Part shown: positions 1 to 5,053 of the stretch, in pieces | Layout: each line of letters opens with the position of its first letter | Position numbering within the stretch: the stretch's first letter is position 1 | Assembly (NCBI GenBank): GCA_946647055.1 | Contig: CAMPCT010000166.1 | Span: forward strand, 1 to 5,053 | Direction: 5' to 3' | Origin: an uncultured Atopobium sp. | Lineage (GTDB): Bacteria > Actinomycetota > Coriobacteriia > Coriobacteriales > Atopobiaceae | Length of the DNA stretch: 5,053 nucleotides | The notes under the pieces: generated by a model | Seen by the model: the letters and a program-made list of their open reading frames with translations, nothing else | The model's database searches: none | Told to the model about the DNA's origin: nothing | Position numbers and translations under genes: made by a program

Positions 1-18
1 ACTCTGCCAAAACGCATG

Positions 19-60
19 AAATAAGCGGCCCGGAGCACTTGCTCCAGGCCGCCGTTATTT
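19..60 (-). terminator. Intrinsic terminator, possibly bidirectional
   Basis: A strong hairpin. GCGGCC (25-30) pairs with GGCCGC (47-52) and GGAGC (32-36) with GCTCC (41-45), with one C/A mismatch (31/46) and a 4-base loop (37-40). AAATAA (19-24) can also pair with TTATTT (55-60). On the minus strand the stem is followed by TTATTT and then TTTT, so it fits termination of the aminomethyltransferase remnant whose stop codon is at 77-79. The plus strand also ends in GTTATTT, so it may also stop transcripts entering from the left. Confidence 0.8.
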
Positions 61-76
61 GCCGTGAGTTGTTATG

Positions 77-295
77 CTAGTCCCTCGTTCCCCTGGGAAT
101 CACGCTCACGTCGACGTCGCTGTTGCGACCCTCGTCGTGGTACGGGTAGCGGGCCACGGTGGCGCGGATGCGCTTCTGGCGCTTGCCCTCGCTGCCCCAG
201 ACGACCTCGACCTCGCGGCCCAGCTCGGCGTACTCGGGCTCGATGGTGCAGAGCGAGATCATCTTGCGGTACTTCCACGTTATGTAGAGAAGCGT
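77..295 (-). pseudogene. C-terminal remnant of an aminomethyltransferase / O-demethylase family protein (GcvT C-terminal barrel)
   Basis: About 70 codons ending at a TAG at 77-79. The readable part starts near 286-262 with RKMISLCTIEPEYAELG, then a VEVVWG strand, an IRATVARYPY stretch and the ending NSDVDVSVIPRGTRD. From memory this pattern is the C-terminal barrel of the glycine-cleavage-T-like family that includes tetrahydrofolate-dependent aryl-methyl-ether demethylases such as LigM. Full-length members are about 400-470 residues, so the whole folate-binding catalytic part is missing. In the same frame, codons upstream of about 290 only read the transporter gene out of frame, so the 91-codon open frame starting at 352 is not a real N-terminus. 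No start codon or ribosome binding site fits. A typical hairpin terminator follows, consistent with a once-real 3' end. The substrate (methoxylated aromatic or other methyl donor) cannot be told from this piece. Confidence 0.68.
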
Positions 296-325
296 TGGTT
301 TCAGCAACCTTCGTTTCCCAGCGCG
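286..325. other. Probable deletion/recombination scar between transporter 3' end and aminomethyltransferase remnant
   Basis: Transporter homology fades after GVWLSVRD (about 325) and its frame stops at a TGA (301-303). The aminomethyltransferase similarity starts within 25 bases, at about 286-262, in another frame of the same strand. There is no room for the missing 5' part of the latter gene, so two genes have been joined here. The exact breakpoint is inferred and I saw no flanking repeat or insertion-sequence end. Confidence 0.5.
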
Positions 326-1109
326 TCGCGCACCGAGAGCCACACACCACAAGCCATGAGGGCGAAGGCCACCCAGAAGAGGGCACCGGGAGCCTTGCGG
401 AAGATGACCATCCCCAGGATTGCCCCGATGAAGGGCGACGTCGCGTAGACCGCACTGGTGCGCGCAGCGCCGAGGCTCGCCTGCGCGATGACATAGCAGT
501 ACACGCTGAGCCCGACGGAGAGGAAGCCCAGAAGCATCATCGCGGCGCAGCTTGCCGGTGCAGCGGCGCCTTCCCCACCATCACGGACACCAGGAACGAG
601 CCGGTGCCCGACCCGAGGCCCTTCACCAGCACGACCTGTCGCGTGTCCTTATCGGAGAGGCTCGCTGTGCAGTTGTTCTCGAATCCCCAGCACACGCATG
701 CCCCGAGCACGAGAAGCGCTCCGAGAGACATCCTGAGCCCCTCTGCGCCTTCAAACGAGAGCAGCGCGCATGCGAGCGTGATGATGGCGATTGCGGCCGC
801 GAGACGCCCTCCCACACACTCATGGAAGAGCAGTGCGGCAATGACCGTCGTGGCGACGATCTCGAAGTTGTTGAGGAGCGACACCGTCTGCGGTGTCGTC
901 ATCGATATCCCGAGCATGAGCAGGATTGGGGCCGCCATTTCGAGCACGACCATCATGCAGACGAAGCGAAGGTCCGAGCGACCGAGCGACGGCCTCGCAG
1001 GCACGTGGCCCCGTACCCCGTCCACACACATCACGGCTGCCATGCCAACCCCAGCGCCTATATAGAGCAGTGCCGCTCCCATGACGGGCGGCACGCTCAC
1101 CTGCAGAAG
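301..1109 (-). pseudogene. DMT/EamA-family transporter, truncated at the 5' end and frameshifted
   Basis: Two frames together encode a recognisable drug/metabolite transporter (EamA) protein, an inner-membrane exporter or permease class normally with ten helices and about 290-310 residues. The first segment (about 1109 to 573) carries VPPVMGAALLYIGAG, typical of the end of the first helix pair, then hydrophobic helices, TVSLLNNFEIVATTVIAALL and the mid-protein signature CWGFENNCTASLSDKD. The second (about 573 to 301) holds FLSVGLSVYCYVIAQASLGAA, TSAVYATSPFIGAILG and a last helix ending GVWLSVRD. The reading frame changes by one base at a C run at 573-576. About 35-40 residues are missing at the N-terminus, where the frame runs into the antisense of the TetR gene. 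The His-rich tail often present in close relatives is absent. About 265 residues remain. The substrate is unknown. The family call is firm; non-function is inferred. Confidence 0.85.
573..576 (-). other. Frameshift site in the transporter gene (G4 run on coding strand)
   Basis: The coding strand reads GTG GGG AAG and leads into a 10-codon out-of-frame tail (APLHRQAAPR) before a stop. One extra G would give GTG GGG GAA GGC GCC, continuing as VGEGAAAPASCAAMMLLGFL into the intact second half of the protein. A G5-to-G4 loss is therefore the simplest explanation. It could be a real mutation or a homopolymer base-calling or consensus error. Confidence 0.8.
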
Positions 1110-1503
1110 TCTACTGCGTGCGACCTGCGACGAGCTCTTCCACCACGTGTTCGAGGACCATCCGGTGGCCGAGGAGAGCCATGACTTCTCAGAGGCGACC
1201 GACACGTTCCGCAGCATGCTCACGCACATCCTCTACCACCTGCGCGACGACCGCGAACGCTATGCGCGCATCTTCTCCTGCGAGTCGTCAGAGCTCTTCT
1301 GGTCGAGCTTCAAGGAGCAGCTTGCGACTCTCGTCGCAACGCGCGGCCTCCCGCAAGCCATACGTGAGCAGGGCGTGCCGGAGGACTTCTTCCTCGACTG
1401 GTACTGCAGCTCGTTCGTCGAGGCGGTGCGCTGGTGGTTCCGTTCGGGCCTCGCAACAACTCCCGAGGAGCTCGAGGACTTCTTCGAGAAGGTCACCGGA
1501 TAA
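1081..1503 (+). pseudogene. TetR-family regulator lacking its DNA-binding domain
   Basis: An open frame of 140 codons on the plus strand, ending in TAA at 1501-1503. Similarity begins near 1105-1111 with SLLRATCDELFHHVF, the first helix after the HTH domain in TetR proteins. It continues through LYHLRDDRERYARIF, SELFWSSFKEQL and the ending FVEAVRWWFRSGL..TPEELEDFFEKV, which looks like the TetR_C_7 (DhaS-like) ligand/dimer domain. The family is normally about 190 residues with a ~50-residue N-terminal helix-turn-helix. None is present: the same frame meets a TAG at 1063-1065, and upstream DNA is the antisense of the transporter. The ATG at 1081 has no Shine-Dalgarno sequence. Its original role was probably to control the divergent transporter gene. 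As it stands it cannot bind DNA in the usual way, and any expression would give only a dimerisation/ligand domain. Confidence 0.78.
1095..1111. other. Scar joining two divergent genes that both lost their 5' ends
   Basis: Reading left, transporter similarity starts at about 1095 (VPPV...); reading right, TetR similarity starts at about 1105-1111. The expected ~100 bases of transporter 5' end, the shared promoter region and ~150 bases of TetR HTH are all gone. The palindrome CTGCAG (1101-1106) sits inside the join. A single deletion explains the loss of both starts. Breakpoint position is good to roughly ten bases and is based on remembered family patterns, not an alignment. Confidence 0.6.
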
Positions 1504-1508
1504 GCGAA

Positions 1509-1538
1509 GGGAGTGGCAGGATCGCTCCTGCCACTCCC
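1509..1538. terminator. Bidirectional terminator between convergent genes
   Basis: A perfect 13-bp stem: 1509-1521 pairs with 1526-1538, arms GGGAGTGGCAGGA and TCCTGCCACTCCC, with a 4-base loop TCGC. It starts six bases after the TetR stop and 26 bases beyond the stop of the GH32-like gene on the other strand. T-rich tracts are weak on both sides (GTGTGTCTATCTATG on plus, TTCGCTTA on minus). The placement between convergent stops makes terminator or mRNA 3'-end stabiliser the natural reading. Confidence 0.8.
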
Positions 1539-1563
1539 CGTGTGTCTATCTATGTCCTGAAGC

Positions 1564-3159
1564 CTACGCAGGCACCGAGATCTGGATGTTGCTGAAGGTC
1601 GCGCCGCTGCCGTCGGTGAAGACGCCGATGTGCGCCCCATTGGTGCCGTGGCTGATGCGGGAGCTGAGGCACTTCACGTCATCCACGTACATGACCACGA
1701 TCTCGTTCTCGCACACCAGCTTGATGTGGTGGGTCGAGCTGCGGTCGAAGTTGAACCTCGTGACCGCCATGGGCTCCATGATGGCGAGGTCCGTCAGCGA
1801 GCCACCCTCGTAGTGCAGCTGGTCGGTCCGTGCGTCCAGGCACAGGGCGGTCCAGGACACGTCGTTGGCGCTGCCACCAAAGGCGAAGCCTGCAAAGCCG
1901 TCCTCGTCCATCCTCACGTCGCACTCGAGGGTCATCGTGGCGGGACGCGTTCCCAGGTCAGCCAGGGCGATGGCGCCCTCCCCTGCGGAGAGGGTGATGT
2001 TGTTGCCGCTGACCTCGACGCCATCCGTGATCGCCGCAGCGTTGACGGGCTTGTTGACGGTGAAGTAGTCATCGAGGACCTCGGGGGCCTTGATGCCCAG
2101 CGTACCGTCCTCATGCTGGACGATCTCGTGAACCATGACGTTTCCGGCCCACTGGTACATGCCGGAGTCTGCGGAGAGGCCCGCCTGGCCAATCCAGCCG
2201 CACAGGTAGAGATGATCGCCGACCTGGGCGGTCTTGGCCGCATAGAAGATGAAGCCATTGCCCTCCATCAGGCCCTTGCCGTCGAGGATGTTGTCCCTCG
2301 GGGGAACGAACGGGCCATACATGGAGTCGCTCATCGCGTAGTAGGTGACGCAGTCCCAGCTGTAGGTGAGATACCAGTAGTCACCGATCTGGAAGAGGTC
2401 GGGGCACTCGCACATGTACTCGTTGAGCGGGGCGAAGATCGGGCCGACGAACTCCCAGTTCTTGAGGTCCGTGGAGGTGTACTTGACGACCACGCCTTCC
2501 AGGTCCTCCGTGTTCGCCGACATGAGCAGCCAGTAGCACTGCTCCTCCTCGACCCAGAAGACCTCGGGGTCACGGAAGTCGTCCTTGTTGTAGCCCTCGG
2601 GGGCAAAGAACAGGGGCTCGCCGTCCTTGACCCAGTTCTCGCGGTCGGTGCTGGTGGCGTGCATGACGCATTCCTTGCCACGCCCGCTGTTGCCCGCGTC
2701 ATTGTGACCGGTGTAGAAGAGGTGGTAGAGGCCGTCCCTGTCCTGCATGACGGAGCCGGTTCCCAGCGCGGGGTCGGCATCGCCGCCCTGGCCGTTGTTC
2801 AGCACCATGCCATGGTCCTCGTAGCCCGAGAGGTCCACGGTGCTGTACTTGTAGATCGGGTGGTAGCCCTGGCCGTTGTGGCTCGTGTCGTAGAGGTAGT
2901 ACAGCTCCAGCACGCCGTCGCTCGTCACGAAGGGCATGACGTCGCCCACATAGGCGCCCTCAGGCCCCGGGTACAGGTTGTACTCCACCGCCTCGTAGGG
3001 CTCGTCGGGCAACACCGCTGGGAGCGTCCCGGCAGTCTCCTCCGCAGGCGCCACCTCAGAGTCGCCTTCGGACTCAGCAGAAGAACCTCCAGCGCCGCAG
3101 GCCGACAGAGCCAGGACCAGAGCCAGGGGCAAAGAGAGCAGGTACCTCCATTTGCGCAT
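1564..3159 (-). CDS. Secreted lipoprotein glycoside hydrolase, GH32-like beta-propeller
   Basis: 531 residues from the ATG at 3157-3159. The N-terminus is a lipoprotein signal: MRKWR, a hydrophobic stretch and lipobox LSAC (Cys21), followed by a Ser/Glu/Gly-rich linker to about residue 50. Residues ~55-350 form a five-bladed propeller of the GH32/GH43 type. Three acidic landmarks are visible: Asp73 in VGDVMPF (expected nucleophile), Asp197 in FRDP (transition-state stabiliser) and Glu251 in CECPDLF (acid/base). FRDP and ECP point to GH32 (fructan/sucrose hydrolases) rather than GH43, but the classical WMNDPNG nucleophile motif is replaced by VGDVMPF. Other blade signatures are GTGSVMQDRDGLYHLFYTGH and IFYAAKTAQVGDHLYLCGW. 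Residues ~380-531 are a beta-sandwich resembling the GH32 C-terminal domain (HHIKLVCENEIVVMYVDD). It lies 44 bases after the modular binding protein, probably in the same operon. Family call strong; activity on fructans is inferred, and another furanoside is possible. Confidence 0.9.
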   Translation of the reverse strand: MRKWRYLLSLPLALVLALSACGAGGSSAESEGDSEVAPAEETAGTLPAVLPDEPYEAVEYNLYPGPEGAYVGDVMPFVTSDGVLELYYLYDTSHNGQGYHPIYKYSTVDLSGYEDHGMVLNNGQGGDADPALGTGSVMQDRDGLYHLFYTGHNDAGNSGRGKECVMHATSTDRENWVKDGEPLFFAPEGYNKDDFRDPEVFWVEEEQCYWLLMSANTEDLEGVVVKYTSTDLKNWEFVGPIFAPLNEYMCECPDLFQIGDYWYLTYSWDCVTYYAMSDSMYGPFVPPRDNILDGKGLMEGNGFIFYAAKTAQVGDHLYLCGWIGQAGLSADSGMYQWAGNVMVHEIVQHEDGTLGIKAPEVLDDYFTVNKPVNAAAITDGVEVSGNNITLSAGEGAIALADLGTRPATMTLECDVRMDEDGFAGFAFGGSANDVSWTALCLDARTDQLHYEGGSLTDLAIMEPMAVTRFNFDRSSTHHIKLVCENEIVVMYVDDVKCLSSRISHGTNGAHIGVFTDGSGATFSNIQISVPA

Positions 3160-3167
3160 CGTGGGCA

Positions 3168-3174
3168 CTCCTTT
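3168..3174 (-). promoter_or_regulatory. Ribosome binding site of the GH32-like gene
   Basis: AAAGGAG on the minus strand, 8 bases before the ATG at 3157-3159. This decides the start: the in-frame ATGs at 3184-3186 and 3178-3180 lie upstream of or next to this site, lack a good site of their own, and would put charged residues before an otherwise normal lipoprotein signal. Confidence 0.85.
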
Positions 3175-3203
3175 CCTCATTCTCATTCGGGTCTGTCGGT
3201 CCG

Positions 3204-5053
3204 TTAGAAGTGGTAGATCGTATCCGAGACAAGGTTGAACTTGCCTGCCTTCTCCACCTTCACGTCGCTCAGGAAGATGGTGTTTGGCGCGGTGCAGTTG
3301 CCAAGGGAGAGCTGAATCACGAGCTGTGCGCTTTGGTCGGCGATGATGGTGTACTCGACGTGATGCCCGGCGGGCAAGGCCGTCAAGCCAAATATCGCCC
3401 CCAGACCCTTCTCGACGTCCCTGTTGTTGAAGCAGACCTCGAAGGGCGTGGGAATGATGGACCTGACGTTGAAGCTGATGCGGTACTTCTGGCCAGGCTC
3501 GAGGACGACGCCGGAGTAGACGAAGAGCTTGTTCTTCCAGGCCTCGAGCTGGTCCTCGCCGGGCGTGTGCAGGAGCTGGAGCGAAGCCCTGTCGGGCGTC
3601 TTGGTCAGCTTCGCGGAGTACCCGTCCTGCGTGTCGTTCTCGACGACGTTCTTGATCTCGGGGGTACGCGCAGCGACGAAGGTGACTTCCTCGATCTTGA
3701 AGTTGCTGACGGTGTAGGTGTTACCGCTCATGTTGTTCGTCTCGCCAAAACGGAGCTGCAGGACGATCTCGCCCTTGTTGCCAGGCATGACGATGTAGGA
3801 GAAGGTGTTCCTGCCGGCAGCGAGGTACTGCTCGTAGAGGGCTCCGTAGGCGAGCTCCTCGTTGCCGTCGTAGAACACCTCGAAGAGGTTCTGGGACCTC
3901 GCGGCGTCCACGTCGAAGGTGATGCGGTAGCCCTTCCCCGGCTTGGGGGTGATGCCCGTGTGGACGATGAGCTTGGCGTTCCACGCATGGCGCTCGGAGG
4001 GAGCGTGCTTGATGCGGAAGGTCGCGGAGGACTTGCTCTGCTCGAAGGAGGTGATGTACCCGTCATCCGACGCCCTGCTGATGTAGCCGACGCTGTCATA
4101 GCGGAAGCTGGGGATCTCGTTCTTCGCGGAGGTGTAGATGACCTCCTCCACCTTCACGCCGCTGATCGTGACGTTGGTCCCGCTGGTCGCGTTTCCAAGG
4201 TTGAGCTGGAGGAAGAGCACGCCGTCCTGGTCGGGCGTGACGGTGTAGGTGACGGTCTGCTTGGAATTGGATCCCTCCAGGCCATACTTCCCGCCAAACG
4301 CCGCCTCCTGCTCGCGGTTGTTGTAGCAGATGTCGTAGGTCAGCGGCTTGCTTGCCTGCACGTCGACGCTGACGCGATAGGTCTTGCCAGCCTTCAGCTC
4401 GGCCCCAGTCTCTGCGAAGAGCTTCACCTTCCAGGGCTCACGACCCGTCGAGGGCGCCTTCTTGATGGCGATGGTCGCGGAGGTCTTCGTGTTCGACAGG
4501 CTCGTCGTGTAGTCCTCGTGCGCCCAGGAGTTGATGGGCACGCCTCCGCCGATGACCTCCTCGACCTTGACGTTGCTGACCTTCACGTTGTTGGGGGCAC
4601 CGGTCAGTCCGAGCATCAGCTGGATGTTCAGGACGGCGTCCTTCGAGGGCTCCACCTCGTGCACCACCGTCTGCTTCTTTCCGGCAGTGAGGTTCCAGTC
4701 CTCGCCGACCTCGCGCTCCTCAAGACCGTTGTTGAAGAACACGTGGTAGGTGAAGGAGTTGTCAGCCTCGATGTCGTAGCTGATGCGGTAGCGCTTGCCC
4801 GCCTCGAGCTCGGCGCCGGTCTCCACGAACAGCTTGGCCTTCCAGTCGGCCTGCTCGTCTGCCACGGCGGTAAACGCCATGGTCGCAGAGGAGTCGTCGT
4901 TGGTGAGGGTGGCGGCGTAACCCGCGTCGATGAACTGGTGGACGGGAGCCCAGGCGACCAACTCGTCGGTCATGAGGTTGTCGCCCTCGGTCTCGGCGAG
5001 CTCCTCTACCTTGATGTTGCTCACCGTGACCGTGCTGCCGGCCGGTGCACTGC
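3204..5053 (-). CDS. Modular protein with tandem carbohydrate-binding-like domains (C-terminal part, 5' end outside window)
   Basis: The frame is open to the right edge and stops at TAA (3204-3206), giving at least 615 residues. The first possible GTG start (5022-5024) is not real: the nine codons before it read SAPAGSTVT, which matches the run-up to the module ends inside the protein (TGAPNNVKVSNVKVEE). Four full modules of 138-152 residues are visible, plus the end of a preceding one. Each has the order SATxxF/I, W(K/N)xKLxxxTG, L..GK.YR(I/V)S.D, a FFNNG/CYNNR motif, a QLxLG strand and a closing VKVEE. This looks like the CBM4/9-type carbohydrate-binding beta-sandwich (PF02018-like). No membrane segment, LPXTG signal or catalytic domain is visible here; any signal peptide and enzyme domain would lie beyond the window. 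Only 44 bases and no hairpin separate it from the downstream GH32-like lipoprotein, so co-transcription is likely. Role inferred: binding polysaccharide outside the cell. The ligand is unknown. Confidence 0.87.
   Translation of the reverse strand, partial: SAPAGSTVTVSNIKVEELAETEGDNLMTDELVAWAPVHQFIDAGYAATLTNDDSSATMAFTAVADEQADWKAKLFVETGAELEAGKRYRISYDIEADNSFTYHVFFNNGLEEREVGEDWNLTAGKKQTVVHEVEPSKDAVLNIQLMLGLTGAPNNVKVSNVKVEEVIGGGVPINSWAHEDYTTSLSNTKTSATIAIKKAPSTGREPWKVKLFAETGAELKAGKTYRVSVDVQASKPLTYDICYNNREQEAAFGGKYGLEGSNSKQTVTYTVTPDQDGVLFLQLNLGNATSGTNVTISGVKVEEVIYTSAKNEIPSFRYDSVGYISRASDDGYITSFEQSKSSATFRIKHAPSERHAWNAKLIVHTGITPKPGKGYRITFDVDAARSQNLFEVFYDGNEELAYGALYEQYLAAGRNTFSYIVMPGNKGEIVLQLRFGETNNMSGNTYTVSNFKIEEVTFVAARTPEIKNVVENDTQDGYSAKLTKTPDRASLQLLHTPGEDQLEAWKNKLFVYSGVVLEPGQKYRISFNVRSIIPTPFEVCFNNRDVEKGLGAIFGLTALPAGHHVEYTIIADQSAQLVIQLSLGNCTAPNTIFLSDVKVEKAGKFNLVSDTIYHF
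3249..3686 (-). repeat. Protein module 4 of the tandem array (C-terminal)
   Basis: About 146 residues. Key residues are Trp496 with KNKLFVYSG, Cys531-Phe532-Asn533-Asn534-Arg535 and the closer VKVEK at 588-592. Only a 14-residue tail follows before the stop, so the protein ends with this module and no anchor. Confidence 0.75.
3687..4142 (-). repeat. Protein module 3 of the tandem array
   Basis: The longest copy, about 152 residues, with an extended linker at the start (about 295-322). Key residues are Trp348 with KLIVHTG, Phe384-Tyr385-Asp386-Gly387-Asn388 in place of the usual aromatic-Asn-Asn, and the closer FKIEE at 442-446. It is the most diverged copy. Confidence 0.75.
4143..4556 (-). 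repeat. Protein module 2 of the tandem array
   Basis: The shortest copy, about 138 residues. Key residues are Trp198 with KLFAETG, Cys233-Tyr234-Asn235-Asn236-Arg237, and the closer VKVEE at 290-294. It carries a glycine-rich central stretch (FGGKYGLEGSN) that other copies lack. Confidence 0.75.
4557..5000 (-). repeat. Protein module 1 of the tandem array
   Basis: About 148 residues between two VEE closers. Key residues, counting the GTG at 5022-5024 as 1, are Trp61-Lys62 with KLFVETG, Phe96-Phe97-Asn98-Asn99 and the closing NVKVEE at 151-156. It differs too much from the others at DNA level to be a recent duplication. Confidence 0.75.

Noticed and set aside
64..1065. A 333-codon open frame on the plus strand at the left
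   Set aside because: Arg/Pro/Ser/Thr-rich translation lying opposite recognisable transporter and aminomethyltransferase sequence; it is an antisense shadow.
77..1503. An insertion sequence or other mobile element as cause of the broken genes
   Set aside because: No transposase fragment, terminal inverted repeat or target duplication could be seen at either scar.
3178..3186. Upstream in-frame ATGs for the GH32-like lipoprotein
   Set aside because: The AAAGGAG site at 3168-3174 is placed for the ATG at 3157-3159, which also gives a standard lipoprotein signal.
1630..3207. A 525-codon open frame on the plus strand opposite the GH32-like gene
   Set aside because: Its translation is Val/Ala/His-rich with no family pattern, as expected from the antisense of a high-GC gene with biased third positions. 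The minus strand carries clear GH32 motifs, a lipobox and a ribosome binding site.
3249..5000. Recent DNA-level tandem duplication or CRISPR-like repeat
   Set aside because: The modules are similar only as proteins; I see no long identical DNA repeats or regular spacer pattern.
5022..5024. GTG as the start of the modular protein
   Set aside because: Codons before it continue the repeat pattern to the window edge, so the gene starts outside the window.

Overview
High-GC bacterial DNA whose protein sequences look like those of a gut, oral or rumen actinobacterium of the Coriobacteriia (Olsenella/Atopobium/Collinsella type). That placement rests on remembered resemblance and base composition only; the window has no rRNA or marker gene.

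The window has two halves of very different character. The right half (about 1560 to 5053, all minus strand) is an intact transcription unit. Read in the direction of transcription, it begins with the C-terminal part of a large, probably secreted protein made of at least four tandem carbohydrate-binding-like beta-sandwich modules of 138-152 residues each. This protein is cut by the right window edge. Forty-four bases downstream follows a complete 531-residue lipoprotein with a GH32-like five-bladed beta-propeller and a C-terminal beta-sandwich. The pair suggests a cell-surface system that binds and cuts a fructose-containing (or other furanoside) polysaccharide; the substrate is inferred, not shown. 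The unit ends at a 13-bp perfect hairpin shared with the gene converging from the left.

The left half (about 77 to 1503) is a graveyard of three gene pieces that abut each other. (1) At 77-295, minus strand, lies the last ~70 residues of a glycine-cleavage-T-like aminomethyltransferase/O-demethylase family protein, with its own terminator at 19-60. (2) At 301-1109, minus strand, lies a DMT/EamA-family multi-membrane transporter that lacks its N-terminus, probably lacks its C-terminal tail, and carries a one-base frameshift in a 4-base C run (573-576). (3) At 1081-1503, plus strand, lies a TetR-family regulator lacking its DNA-binding N-terminal domain. The transporter and regulator lost their 5' ends at the same point (about 1095-1111), so one deletion can explain both. 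The transporter and aminomethyltransferase pieces meet at a second scar (about 286-325). There is no gene-free stretch longer than 300 bases.

The best-supported oddities are the double-truncation scar between the divergent regulator and transporter, the homopolymer frameshift, and the pairing of a GH32-like lipoprotein lacking the classical nucleophile motif with a modular binding protein. I did not find a convincing wholly new system.
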